Part shown: positions 8,808-17,593 of the stretch, piece by piece
How positions within the stretch are numbered: position 1 is the stretch's first letter
How the letters are laid out: each line of letters begins with the position of its first letter
Assembly (NCBI RefSeq): GCF_030068605.1
Contig: NZ_JASJOU010000002.1
Location: 682,001 to 746,000 of the forward strand
Length of the DNA stretch: 64,000 nucleotides
From: Xanthocytophaga agilis
GTDB lineage: Bacteria > Bacteroidota > Bacteroidia > Cytophagales > 172606-1
Direction of reading: 5' to 3'
Position numbers and translations under genes: made by a program
Notes under the pieces: generated by a model
Database searches by the model: none
The model's input: only the letters and a program-made list of their open reading frames with translations
Told to the model about the DNA's origin: nothing

Positions 8808-9914
8808 CTACGTAAGCTTTTTGTGTAACCACCTGCGAATCGGCTCATCGTACCATTTCAAAGCGGCATAGGCTAAAATGATACTACCTGTTAAAATAAG
8901 TAAAGCATAGGGCCACACCTGCACAATTGTTATGCCTTTATGATTGCTGATCCAGGCAACATAAAAATAGACTAGCGGGTAATGTACCAGGTAAAGTGGA
9001 TAAGATATATCACCTAAGAATTTGCATATTCTGTTTTCTCGTTGACTTTGAATTACCCCACTTGCACCAAGGTATACGATAAGCGGGAAAATGACGATAA
9101 TACAAATAGAGTCATAAATTCCATTCATCCAGAGATGCTCAGCCCCGCCAATGCGGGGCATATAAAGTACTATAGCTACTAAAAGACTGCACCATAAAAA
9201 GGCGTTTTTAATTCGGATCGGCTTTGCTATCCGGGATAATAACAGACCAGCAAAGAAGGGATATATGGTACGGGTTAACCCAATTCGTACCTGTTCCATA
9301 TTCAGCGTCCAGCCACCACTAACGTCGCCGTTTGTGATTGCCATATGGACAAGTGCGATAGCAGCGATGCCTACTAAGATACTCAATGCGGTGTTGGAAA
9401 ATTTCCGAATCCCGATAGCATATAGAATGTTGGCAATGTATTCAAAGAACAGTGACCATCCCACGCTGTTCAATGGGTGCATCTCCTGCCAGCCACGTAT
9501 ATCAAGTGATAAGGGCACGGGCAGGATTGTATAACCGATCACCAGCACCAGCAGCATCTTCCAGATGGGAACGGTATGAATAAGAGGCCATAGGGTGGAA
9601 TCTGTGAAATAGAATCCAATAGCGCCAAGGGTCATCCCCAAAACTACCATAGGCTGAAGACGGACAATACGGCGTTTGAAAAAGCTGCCAAGGGTCATCT
9701 TATTCCAGCGGTCGCCATATGCATAGCCCATCACAAAACCTGATAATAAAAAGAAAAAATCGACAGCCAGGTAACCATGATTGACCAGATTATCCAAATG
9801 GCCAGTGGCTAAAGGCTCAGCCAGGTGAAAGGTTACAACGATTATGGCTGCGACACCACGAAGGCCGTCTAATATGGGGTAGTGTGGCTTGGTGACTAAC
9901 TCTGTATTGTTCAT
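8808..9914 (-). CDS. Integral-membrane acyltransferase 3 family protein (OafA/YrhL-like)
   Basis: A 368-residue protein of the acyltransferase 3 family, which O-acetylates or acylates surface polysaccharides and other envelope molecules. Family marks are ILDGLRG at about 14-20, a conserved histidine at 30, and YLAVDFFFLLSGFVMGY near 48-64. About ten hydrophobic helices run to the C-terminus. No linked glycan genes are present, so the substrate cannot be inferred. It is a monocistronic gene with a plausible promoter just upstream. Confidence 0.88.
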   Translation of the reverse strand: MNNTELVTKPHYPILDGLRGVAAIIVVTFHLAEPLATGHLDNLVNHGYLAVDFFFLLSGFVMGYAYGDRWNKMTLGSFFKRRIVRLQPMVVLGMTLGAIGFYFTDSTLWPLIHTVPIWKMLLVLVIGYTILPVPLSLDIRGWQEMHPLNSVGWSLFFEYIANILYAIGIRKFSNTALSILVGIAAIALVHMAITNGDVSGGWTLNMEQVRIGLTRTIYPFFAGLLLSRIAKPIRIKNAFLWCSLLVAIVLYMPRIGGAEHLWMNGIYDSICIIVIFPLIVYLGASGVIQSQRENRICKFLGDISYPLYLVHYPLVYFYVAWISNHKGITIVQVWPYALLILTGSIILAYAALKWYDEPIRRWLHKKLT

Positions 9915-9954
9915 TAATAGAATCGGATATACACACTAGAAATAAATACTTGTG

Positions 9955-9983
9955 CAAAGTAAAAGCGAATAAACTATTGTCAA
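9955..9983 (-). promoter_or_regulatory. Probable promoter of the acyltransferase gene
   Basis: On the minus strand TTG (9983-9981), an 18-nt spacer and TTACTTTG (9962-9955) give one mismatch to the consensus, about 40 nt before the start codon. Confidence 0.5.
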
Positions 9984-10062
9984 ATTCGGACAACACCAGA
10001 CCGCAAACTGGCAAAAAATAGCTAACATTCAATTAGCTGACTACAGTTTAATTGTTCATACC

Positions 10063-10104
10063 ACATAAAAAAGGCTTCACTAATTAGTGAAGCCTTTTTT
10101 ATGT
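10063..10104. terminator. Perfect 42-nt palindromic terminator after acnB
   Basis: The whole segment is a perfect palindrome with A6 before and T6 after the GC-containing core, so it can terminate on either strand. It lies 12 nt past the acnB stop and 150 nt upstream of the acyltransferase gene, so its job is to end acnB transcription. Confidence 0.85.
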
Positions 10105-10116
10105 CAAAAACCTTTA

Positions 10117-12912
10117 TTAATAAGACAGCGTGTCTTTTGCAGTTGAAGTTAAATTCTTCAGAGGAGGTGCGAACTTAGTCAGATTGATACCAACAACTGC
10201 CGCTTTGTATTCCTCTATAGTAGGGATTCGTCCAAGGATTGAAGAAAGGACAACTACTGGTGTAGAGGCAAGAAGAGACTCTCCTTTTTTACGATCTGAA
10301 TCTTCTACAACTCTTCCCTGGAAAAGACGAGTCGAGGTTGCCATTACAGTATCTCCTTTTGCTGCTTTTTCCTGGTTACCCATACAAAGATTACAGCCCG
10401 GACGTTCGAGATACATCATATTTTCATATTCGGTACGTGCTGTGTTTTTTGGTGCATTATCATTGAATTCAAAACCAGAATACTTTTGCAATATCTCCCA
10501 ATCTCCCTCAGCCTGAAGTTCATCAATAATGTTGTATGTTGGAGCTGCCACTACAAGCGGTGCATGAAACTCAACTTTACCTTGTTGTTCTTCCAGATTC
10601 TTGAGCATTTGAGAGACAATTTTCAAATCTCCTTTATGCACCATACAAGATCCAACAAAACCTAGATCCACTTTTTTCTCGCCGCTATAGTAAGATAGTG
10701 CACGAATGGTATCGTGAGTATATCGCTTGGAAACGTCGTCATTATTCACATCTGGGTCGGCAATCATTGGTTCAGCAATTGCGTCCAGATCAATTACTAC
10801 TTCCGCATAATATTTGGCATTCGCATCTGGAGTTAAAGCAGGTTTTTCGCCTGATTTAATCTCTGCAATTCTCTTATCTGCTCTGTTGATCAATCCCTGA
10901 AGAACCTGTCTGCTGTTATCCATACCTTTGTCGATCATGATCTGGATTCGGCCTTTTGCAATTTCCAGTGATTGAATCAGCGTGTCATCTTCAGAAATAC
11001 AGATAGAAGCTTTTGCCTTCATCTCTGCTGTCCAGTCTGTGAATGTGAAAGCCTGGTCAGCAGGAAGGGTTCCAATGTGTACTTCAATAACTCTACCTTG
11101 GAAAACGTTCTCCCCGCCAAATTTCTGAAGCATCTGTGCTTGGGTAGCATGTACTACATCACGAAAATCCATATGATCCTTCATTTCGCCTTTGAAGGTT
11201 ACTTTTACAGATTCCGGAATTGGCATGGATGCTTCACCAGTAGCTAGTGCTAACGCAACGGTACCTGAGTCAGCCCCAAAGGCAACCCCTTTCGACATTC
11301 TTGTGTGAGAGTCACCACCAATGATGATGGCCCACTCATCGACTGTGATATCGTTAAGCACCTTGTGAATTACATCCGTCATGGAATGATATTCGCCTTT
11401 CGGATCACGGGCAGTAATCAATCCAAACTCATTCATGAACTTCATAAGCTTTGGAATGTTTGCCTGTGCCTTCTTATCCCATACAGAGGCAGTATGACAA
11501 CCAGATTGATAAGCACCATCTACAATTGGAGAAATCACGGTAGCTGCCATAGACTCGAGTTCCTGAGCGGTCATTAGTCCGGTTGTATCCTGAGAACCTA
11601 CAATATTCACTTCTACACGAACATCCGAACCAGCGTGTAATACTTTACCTGGAGTAATACCAACAGCGTTTTTATTAAATATCTTCTCTACTGCTGTCAG
11701 ACCTTGTCCCTCATTGGAAATCTCTTTTGACGGAGCAAATACAGGAGTTGGTTCTATACCTAAAATTTTTGCAGCAACTGTCTGGATTTTTTTACCAAAT
11801 ACGATGGCATATGATCCACCTGCTCTGATAAACTCTTTTTTCTGAGGCGTAAGTGCCTTAGAGATGTCAATCAGCTCCTTTTCACCATTATATAATTTCT
11901 TTGTCTTCGTATTGATTGTAAGAACAGTACCTGTAGCAACAGAGTATACTTGCTCAAGAATAGGCTCCCCATTTTCATTGCGAATAACTTTGCCATTCTC
12001 ATCTACCTTCTTTACCCAGTTTTTGAGGTCAATACCAATTCCGCCAGTAACATCAACAGTAGTAAGGAAGATAGGAGAAATTCCATTTGTGCCACCTACA
12101 ATAGGGGCAATATTCACAAACGGGACATAGGGACTTGCTTGTTTACCTGTCCATAGCGCCACGTTATTTACACCAGACATTCTGGATGAACCTACACCCA
12201 TAGTGCCTTTCTCAGCGATCAGCATTATACTCTTGTCAGGATGTTGTGCCTGTAATGCTTTGATTTCGGCTTGTGCCTGAGGGGTGATCATGCATTTACC
12301 GTGTAGTTCACGGTCTGAGCGGGAATGCGCCTGGTTACCCGGAGACAGCAGATCGGTTGAGATGTCACCTTCACCAGCAATAAAAGTCACTATATGAATT
12401 TCTTCAGGTACTTCAGGTAACTTTGTAAAGAATTCAGCCTGTGCGTAACTTTCAAGTATCTCTCTAGCTATTGGATTGTCGTTTTTGAATGCTTCTTTCA
12501 AACGATCCGTGTCGGCATCATACAGGAATACCTGTGTTTTAAGGACTTCGGCAGCTTGTTTCGCTATAGTAGTATCATCACCCAAAGCCAGATCCAGCAA
12601 CACTTCAATGGAAGGACCACCTTTCATGTGTCCTAATAATTCAAAAGCAAAAGCAGGTGAAATCTCTTCAACTATGGATGTACCCAGAATAATTTCTTTT
12701 AAGAACTTAGCTTTCACACCTGCCGCACTGGTAGTTCCCGGCAATACATTATAGATAAAAAAGCGGAGAGAATCTTTTCTGTGCGCATTATTGCGATCTT
12801 TTATTTGTGCAATGATCTCACTTAGCAATTCAGCACCATCAATCGGTTTTGGATGAAGATCCTGAACTTTTCTTTCTTCAATTTCTTTTAGGTATTCACT
12901 ATAAATGCTCAT
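10117..12912 (-). CDS. acnB: Bifunctional aconitate hydratase 2 / 2-methylisocitrate dehydratase
   Basis: AcnB interconverts citrate and isocitrate in the TCA cycle using a [4Fe-4S] cluster. It has about 931 residues from the start chosen; E. coli AcnB has 865. Cluster cysteines are seen in GSCMVHKG and PGCNLCMGNQ. The substrate-loop segment GGDSHTRMSKGVAFGADSG and the N-terminal helical repeat region (YLKEIEERKVQDLHPKP) are also present. The frame is open to an ATG at 12957, but the -7 box at 12945-12938 lies inside that extension, so the ATG at 12912 is the likely start. Confidence 0.95.
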   Translation of the reverse strand: MSIYSEYLKEIEERKVQDLHPKPIDGAELLSEIIAQIKDRNNAHRKDSLRFFIYNVLPGTTSAAGVKAKFLKEIILGTSIVEEISPAFAFELLGHMKGGPSIEVLLDLALGDDTTIAKQAAEVLKTQVFLYDADTDRLKEAFKNDNPIAREILESYAQAEFFTKLPEVPEEIHIVTFIAGEGDISTDLLSPGNQAHSRSDRELHGKCMITPQAQAEIKALQAQHPDKSIMLIAEKGTMGVGSSRMSGVNNVALWTGKQASPYVPFVNIAPIVGGTNGISPIFLTTVDVTGGIGIDLKNWVKKVDENGKVIRNENGEPILEQVYSVATGTVLTINTKTKKLYNGEKELIDISKALTPQKKEFIRAGGSYAIVFGKKIQTVAAKILGIEPTPVFAPSKEISNEGQGLTAVEKIFNKNAVGITPGKVLHAGSDVRVEVNIVGSQDTTGLMTAQELESMAATVISPIVDGAYQSGCHTASVWDKKAQANIPKLMKFMNEFGLITARDPKGEYHSMTDVIHKVLNDITVDEWAIIIGGDSHTRMSKGVAFGADSGTVALALATGEASMPIPESVKVTFKGEMKDHMDFRDVVHATQAQMLQKFGGENVFQGRVIEVHIGTLPADQAFTFTDWTAEMKAKASICISEDDTLIQSLEIAKGRIQIMIDKGMDNSRQVLQGLINRADKRIAEIKSGEKPALTPDANAKYYAEVVIDLDAIAEPMIADPDVNNDDVSKRYTHDTIRALSYYSGEKKVDLGFVGSCMVHKGDLKIVSQMLKNLEEQQGKVEFHAPLVVAAPTYNIIDELQAEGDWEILQKYSGFEFNDNAPKNTARTEYENMMYLERPGCNLCMGNQEKAAKGDTVMATSTRLFQGRVVEDSDRKKGESLLASTPVVVLSSILGRIPTIEEYKAAVVGINLTKFAPPLKNLTSTAKDTLSY

Positions 12913-12937
12913 AAATTTTCTTTTTAGTGCTAGTCCG

Positions 12938-12945
12938 CAAATGTA
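12938..12945 (-). promoter_or_regulatory. -7 element of acnB
   Basis: TACATTTG on the minus strand is an exact consensus match. It puts the start near 12931, about 19 nt before the chosen ATG. No convincing TTG is present upstream. Confidence 0.5.
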
Positions 12946-12957
12946 AATAATGTACAC

Positions 12958-13348
12958 AATATTACCAGTGATCTACATAAGATTCCACTGTAATGTAGTA
13001 CAATAGGCATTTTTGTATTAATTTTTCCTTTATCAACACTCCTGTTTTAGTCACTACGCACCTGCTTCCAGGCAAAATAGCCACTAGTCAAAACCCACAT
13101 TTTGCAGTTTTTTGTTTTCCCTTTACAGATTGCCAGATTCAGTAATTATAGTTGTTTCGGGATAACAGGAATGTCCTATTGATAACTTAAAAATAGTAAA
13201 AGTAATTCCCGAATAGATGACTCGAAGATAGACAAACGTATGCCCTTCAGATGCTTGTAATCATGTAAATACGTTAACTAAACGTGTCAGGCATTGATTA
13301 TCAGCATCTATTCTACACTGCTCAACTATTTACTTGCGAGGCCTTGGA
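12958..13348. other. 390-bp spacer without a visible gene
   Basis: This lies between the acnB promoter region and the 3' end of the leucine-rich-repeat gene. I see no open frame of convincing quality, no strong hairpin and no repeat. Codon-poor AT-rich sequence suggests plain intergenic DNA. Confidence 0.5.
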
Positions 13349-14332
13349 TCAGAAAGTAATCCGGCAATTTGGTAACCAGTTTTTTATAGAAGATTTAGCC
13401 TTTGCATTCAGTGGATTATCGGTAAGTATTAACTCCTTTAGATTAGTAAGTTGGGTAATTGATTCAGGAAGTTTAGTGAGCTTGTTTCCAGACAGATCTA
13501 ATCGCTTCAGGTTAGTTAGTTCAGCATGCTTAGGCCAGGATGTAAGGTAATTGTGTTTCAAGTATAGTGTTTCAAGCTGTTTCAACAGATTGAAAGATTT
13601 CGGAAGCTCTGAAAGGAGATTGTAAGACAGATTTAAATAGGTAAGCTTGCTCAGATTACCTATACTTTCCGGTAGGCTTATAAGTTGATTGTCTGCTAAC
13701 GCCAGCATCCCTAACTCTGTCAGAGAGCCCACTTGTTCGGGCAGTTCTCTGAGTTGATTTTTCACTAAAAACAATTTCTTCAGTTGGGTCAGTTTAGCAA
13801 TATCGGTTGGTATAGCTGTCAGCAGATTATCTGAAAAGTAGAGTTCCTGAAGTGCAGAAAGATAATTGATAGGTTCAGGCCATTGTTCAAATTGGTTTTG
13901 AATAAGATCAAACTCAATTAAATTGTTTAATCTACCAAAGGAATCAGGCAAAGAATTCAGCTGATTTCGTTGCAGGTTTACTACTCGTAGTTGATTTAAC
14001 TGACCAATGGCTTCAGGGAGGCTGGTAAGATTGTTTGTATCCAGACTTAACTCAGTAAGTAGTTTCATGTGTCTGATTCCCTCTGGTATACTACTCAGAG
14101 ATTTATCAGAAAGTTTCAATTGGGTAGCACCCTGTACAAATAGAAGCTGAGCAACAGGCCGGGCTTTTTTCCGGGGATAGACCAGCCGATAAATCTTTTC
14201 AATTTCGTCAAGGTAGGGTTGTATAGTAATAGTTAGCGCCTGAGCAACTTGTAAGCCAATCTGGATATTGTCCGGCTGTCCGGATGCAAATAATCGATAG
14301 ATGTTTTCTTCTTCAAAAAGAGTAACTGACAT
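13349..14332 (-). CDS. Leucine-rich repeat protein
   Basis: A 327-residue protein. Residues 1-70 form a helical N-terminal region without a signal peptide. From about residue 72 to 320 there are about 11 leucine-rich repeats of 23 residues (pattern LxxLPxxIxxLxxLxxLxLxxNxL). Examples include LPEAIGQLNQLRVVNLQRNQ and LPESIGNLSKLTYLNLSYNL. Such proteins bind other proteins; no enzymatic domain is attached. It probably stays in the cytoplasm. Its partner is unknown. It sits beside the immunity-like genes at 14528-15615 but on the opposite strand. Confidence 0.85.
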   Translation of the reverse strand: MSVTLFEEENIYRLFASGQPDNIQIGLQVAQALTITIQPYLDEIEKIYRLVYPRKKARPVAQLLFVQGATQLKLSDKSLSSIPEGIRHMKLLTELSLDTNNLTSLPEAIGQLNQLRVVNLQRNQLNSLPDSFGRLNNLIEFDLIQNQFEQWPEPINYLSALQELYFSDNLLTAIPTDIAKLTQLKKLFLVKNQLRELPEQVGSLTELGMLALADNQLISLPESIGNLSKLTYLNLSYNLLSELPKSFNLLKQLETLYLKHNYLTSWPKHAELTNLKRLDLSGNKLTKLPESITQLTNLKELILTDNPLNAKAKSSIKNWLPNCRITF

Positions 14333-14483
14333 AGAATATTTTTAAAAGCTGGGTTTAAACGGATCAAATAGTAAACATAACTAATCAAGACACACTTCCT
14401 ATAATTATCCAAGCATATTAGAAAAGTTTACATCAACATTTCAGAAAATAAAAAGACAATAGATGATATAATTTTTACCAAAG

Positions 14484-14504
14484 AATATCTTCAGCCAAGA
14501 TATT
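14484..14504 (+). other. Hairpin upstream of the SMI1-like gene
   Basis: AATATCTT (14484-14491) and AAGATATT (14497-14504) form a perfect 8-bp stem with a 5-nt loop, ending 23 nt before the ATG. It could be an operator dyad or a leader structure. Confidence 0.4.
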
Positions 14505-14527
14505 AGAGGTGTCTGTTCAAATTAAGT

Positions 14528-15286
14528 ATGAATAAATACGATATATTCTTTAATGAAGTAAAAGATCTCTCAATTCAGATCAATGCAGCGTCTATTAAAG
14601 ATTTTGAAGGTGCTTCTGAGCAAGAAATAGTTGCATTGGAAAATGAGATCGATTTCTATTTTGATAGTAGTTTGAAAACATATCTCAAGCACTTTGGCAG
14701 AAAAATTAGGATTAAGGATTTTGATTTAATGCTATTTACCATGCAAGATATCTTGAAAGCAGAAAAAGCAGCAAAAGAGGACACTATTAAAGCAAAAATG
14801 AATGACAAAATAAGAGATGTTTTAGACGGGAAAGAGTATCTGACAAAGACTGATAAAATCTGTTTTATCAATCTTTTTGATGTAAACTATTATTTTACAT
14901 TCATCAATTCCAAAGAAGAGAATCCCATTTTGTATGGTTGGGACGGAGCGCCAGAATCTTACAGTGATCGGTTAACCCTTACAGGCAATCTCAGATATGA
15001 GCTTTATATTAGCCTCTTATACAAATGTAATATAAGATTTCAGAAGGCAGATCATTTAGTAAAATATCAAAAGTATCCAGATGCAAGCCCTAACTATATT
15101 CATTTGGATGATTTGAAATGGTTGGATTTATTTAGAGAAAAAAACATTCCTGTCTACTCTGTCCATTCAGATTTACGTAATCTTAACGACAAGGTTAGGG
15201 AAATAGAAGTAAACGAAAATCGAATTATTGGCATCCAGGAATATGGCGAAGAATTTAAAAAATATATAAAGACTAAAATAACATAA
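14528..15286 (+). CDS. SMI1/KNR4-type protein (putative immunity protein)
   Basis: A 252-residue acidic soluble protein with no signal peptide. The segment FEGASEQEIVALENEI, then LKTYLKHFG (about residues 25-56), fits the start of the SMI1/KNR4 fold (the GAS...EIxxxE...YLxxFG pattern). This is the commonest immunity fold in bacterial polymorphic toxin systems. The rest is more diverged and I cannot align it confidently. It is followed after only 8 nt by a second small gene, suggesting translational coupling. No toxin gene is in reach, so it may be an orphan or an adopted immunity gene. It looks more AT-rich than neighbouring housekeeping genes. Confidence 0.7.
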   Translation: MNKYDIFFNEVKDLSIQINAASIKDFEGASEQEIVALENEIDFYFDSSLKTYLKHFGRKIRIKDFDLMLFTMQDILKAEKAAKEDTIKAKMNDKIRDVLDGKEYLTKTDKICFINLFDVNYYFTFINSKEENPILYGWDGAPESYSDRLTLTGNLRYELYISLLYKCNIRFQKADHLVKYQKYPDASPNYIHLDDLKWLDLFREKNIPVYSVHSDLRNLNDKVREIEVNENRIIGIQEYGEEFKKYIKTKIT

Positions 15287-15294
15287 GTAAATTA

Positions 15295-15615
15295 ATGAAA
15301 TTAAGCCATTCCTTTAGTGGAGCCCTGCGGACCTTCGCCTATTTTATGGCAAGTGGTACACATTATATGCTGGAAGGCATAGAGTATCTTTCTCTCTATG
15401 GAGAAGAACCCAGTGCTATCGAACAGGCCTTTGCGATTTATGCTAATGTGATTGAGGTAGATGAAAATGGAACAGTTTTAAATGCAAAGTATGCAGAAAA
15501 GAGAGCTACCCAATATATTCGCTCTTATTGTGATTCTGCTTTTGAAGTCGAGCCTCCATTTGAAGACTGGGAACTGGTATTACATGGCCCTCCACCACTA
15601 AAAGATCGTATCTGA
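15295..15615 (+). CDS. Small protein resembling DUF7677 (putative immunity-type)
   Basis: A 106-residue acidic protein opening with LSHSFSGALRTFAYFMASGTH and ending in a proline-rich tail (LHGPPPLKDRI). The opening (F-S-G-A-L-R-x-F-A, then L-x-G-I-E-Y) resembles the DUF7677 proteins, as far as I recall that family; this is a memory-based match. Function unknown. Its placement 8 nt after the SMI1-like gene supports an immunity cassette. Confidence 0.55.
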   Translation: MKLSHSFSGALRTFAYFMASGTHYMLEGIEYLSLYGEEPSAIEQAFAIYANVIEVDENGTVLNAKYAEKRATQYIRSYCDSAFEVEPPFEDWELVLHGPPPLKDRI

Positions 15616-15815
15616 CCCCATAAAAAATAGCAGAACATTTCTTTTAGCACCTTGATTATTTAGCACTAATCCATTGATGTTTCCATGTGTTGATTTATGC
15701 TCATATAGGGCGACTGAACTGAAATACACACAGGGTTAATCGTTGAGTATACTTCATCACAAGCATCAAGCAGAGAAGTTTACTTGGTTTGTTGGAAAAA
15801 AATAATTTTTGCCTA

Positions 15816-15916
15816 GAATTCACCGCAAAAATACAGATGCGTTGAATAAACCGCAGAAATAGCTTTTGCATAGAATAAACCGCAAGATGAATGGTTGATC
15901 GGAATTCACGGCAAAA
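15816..15916 (+). repeat. Four direct repeats GAATnnACCGCAaaa, 28-29 nt apart
   Basis: Copies start at 15816 (GAATTCACCGCAAAA), 15844 (GAATAAACCGCAGAA), 15873 (GAATAAACCGCAAGA) and 15902 (GAATTCACGGCAAAA). Two of them are also preceded by TTTTGCnTA. The spacing is close to 29 nt, not an exact multiple of a helical turn. Confidence 0.75.
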
Positions 15917-16065
15917 GTTTTCATATGAATAATTCAGTCCTAATCTTCAAAGAATGTCTGGATTAATTCGAATCCGTATAATGGTGATATGCCAATCGCT
16001 TCTACATTATTGGATAAATTCAATCTAGTTATAGTTTACACAGTAAATGCCTGATAATAAGGCCG

Positions 16066-16324
16066 GTTACATTAGGTTACACATGGTTACACTTGCGGTT
16101 ACACTTTTAAACTCCTGTAAATGAGGCCGGTTACACTGGTTACACTTATTTCTCACATACGTATATTAATATAGTATATAGTATATATAAAGGGAGTATA
16201 TACTTGCTTTTCTTTCTGGGAACTTTTACAAAAAATGGCAAAACTGTGTAACCAGTGTAACTGCGTTCACTATCAACTAGTTAAAGTGTAACCGCAAGTG
16301 TAACCATGTGTAACCAACTGTAAC
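16066..16324. repeat. Mirrored array of GGTTACAC units (large inverted repeat)
   Basis: The left arm has six GTTACA(C) units starting at about 16066, 16076, 16086, 16098, 16130 and 16139. The right arm has six complementary (G/C)TGTAAC units starting at 16246, 16255, 16286, 16298, 16308 and 16318. The spacings mirror each other (10,10,12,32,9 against 9,31,12,10,10). A 33-nt block, 16075-16107, is perfectly complementary to 16283-16315, and 16130-16145 to 16246-16261. The 100-nt centre is AT-rich (repeated GTATATA). Confidence 0.85.
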
Positions 16325-16516
16325 TCATTTGAGATTGGAGGTTTGTCCTCGCCACATACTACTAACCAGAGCAGTCTGTCACAGTGTAATAAACTTCAGG
16401 AGTATTCTTACAGAGGTCTGAATTACTAATTGCCACAGAGTAAAAATGGGTATTCGTCCATAAACCTGGGTAGTTTCTTTACATCTGTATTCAGATAATT
16501 CAAAACAGTGCGTTTC

Positions 16517-17593
16517 TTATTTCTTTTTCATTCCCTTCACCAACAAGTCCTTCACCAGTGTCTCAACTTCGGATAGTTCTTCAGTAATTTCACCTGATTC
16601 TGAGACTTTTCCAAAGTAATCACAAAGTACACCTGTCTCATAACTTTCCAGAATATGAGGATGTATATAATACTTTTTACATACAGCACGAGTATTACCC
16701 AGCTTTTGAGCTACTTCCTCAATCACCTGAACTACATTCTTTTTTGCTTCAGCAGCTGAGGTAAACTGACCTAATGAACAACAGGTCCTGAAGGCTTGCA
16801 AGGTTCCTGCCCAGGTACGAAAATCTTTTGCAGTGAAGGAATCCTGTGTAATCTCTTTCAGATAATTATTGACATCACTGGAGCCAATGTTTTGTCTTTG
16901 TCCTTTTTCGTCATAATACTGAAACAGTTCGTATCCAGGTATGTCACGACACTGCTTTATTAACTGAGTAAGACGTCGGCTTTGCAAAGCAATTTGATGC
17001 TCTACTCCTTTTTTGCCTTTAAAAGAGAAGGTAGTCTTTGTTCCTTCAATCTTGACATGCCTGTCACGTAAGGTAGTAAGTCCAAAAGAACCATATAGTT
17101 TCCGATACTCATCGTTTCCGATCCGAATATTGGTATATTCCAAAAGCCGTACAATGAGAGCAAGGACTTTACGATAGGTAATACCGGGAGAGGCAAGATC
17201 TTCATTTACCTTTTTCCGGATAGCAGGCAGATGTTCTGCAAACAAGTGAAGGCGATGAAACTTTGTCTCGCTTCGGACTGCATTCCAATCCGGATGATAA
17301 CGATATTGCTTCCGTCCTTTCTGATCAAAGCCTGTAGCCTGCAGGTGTCCATCTGCATCTGGGCAAATCCATACTTTCTCCCAGGCAGGCGGGATCACCA
17401 GACTATGGATACGTTTCAGTGTAGCCTTGTCTTTACAAAGTTTCCCGTTGGGATATATATATTCAAACGACTCACCTTTCAGTCGACGAGTAATACCCGG
17501 AGTTTGATCTGTAGTATATATCAGGCCTGCCCGCTTAGCTGAAACAGTTGGATCTAACAGCAGCTGTTCTGCTTTCTTTGAATGCTTTACCAT
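16517..17593 (-). CDS. DNA topoisomerase IB (poxvirus-type)
   Basis: A 358-residue type IB topoisomerase that relaxes supercoils through a 3'-phosphotyrosyl intermediate. An N-terminal beta domain (about residues 20-115) precedes the catalytic domain. Active-site elements are RIGNDEY at 157-163, TLRDRHVK at 174-181, KDFRTWAGT at 256-264, and the nucleophile in KKYYIHP, most likely Tyr309. The length is typical of bacterial members. It is monocistronic. These enzymes are scattered among bacteria and often transferred; this one borders the repeat-rich region, but a link is only suggested by position. Confidence 0.92.
   Translation of the reverse strand: MVKHSKKAEQLLLDPTVSAKRAGLIYTTDQTPGITRRLKGESFEYIYPNGKLCKDKATLKRIHSLVIPPAWEKVWICPDADGHLQATGFDQKGRKQYRYHPDWNAVRSETKFHRLHLFAEHLPAIRKKVNEDLASPGITYRKVLALIVRLLEYTNIRIGNDEYRKLYGSFGLTTLRDRHVKIEGTKTTFSFKGKKGVEHQIALQSRRLTQLIKQCRDIPGYELFQYYDEKGQRQNIGSSDVNNYLKEITQDSFTAKDFRTWAGTLQAFRTCCSLGQFTSAAEAKKNVVQVIEEVAQKLGNTRAVCKKYYIHPHILESYETGVLCDYFGKVSESGEITEELSEVETLVKDLLVKGMKKK

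Larger units (their letters stand above)
15616..16516. other. 900-bp non-coding region with two families of iteron-like repeats
   Basis: No credible coding frame exists here. The region holds four spaced copies of GAATnnACCGCA (15816-15916) and a mirrored array of 12 GTTACAC-type units (16066-16324) around an AT-rich centre. It lies between the immunity-like pair and topoisomerase IB, whose 3' end borders it. It could be a regulatory or replication-type region, a remnant of an element, or a non-coding RNA. Both repeat sets are listed separately. Confidence 0.7.

Noticed and set aside
10063-10104. Transposon end or attachment site suggested by the perfect palindrome
   Set aside because: A-run, GC core and T-run in the right order just after acnB make it a bidirectional terminator; no transposase or target duplication is present.
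15955-15980. tRNA fragment suggested by TTCGAATCC
   Set aside because: The flanking bases cannot form a T-arm with a 7-nt loop, and no acceptor or anticodon arm is near.
15816-16324. CRISPR array
   Set aside because: Repeats are short and degenerate, the second set is inverted, spacers are not uniform and no cas genes are present.
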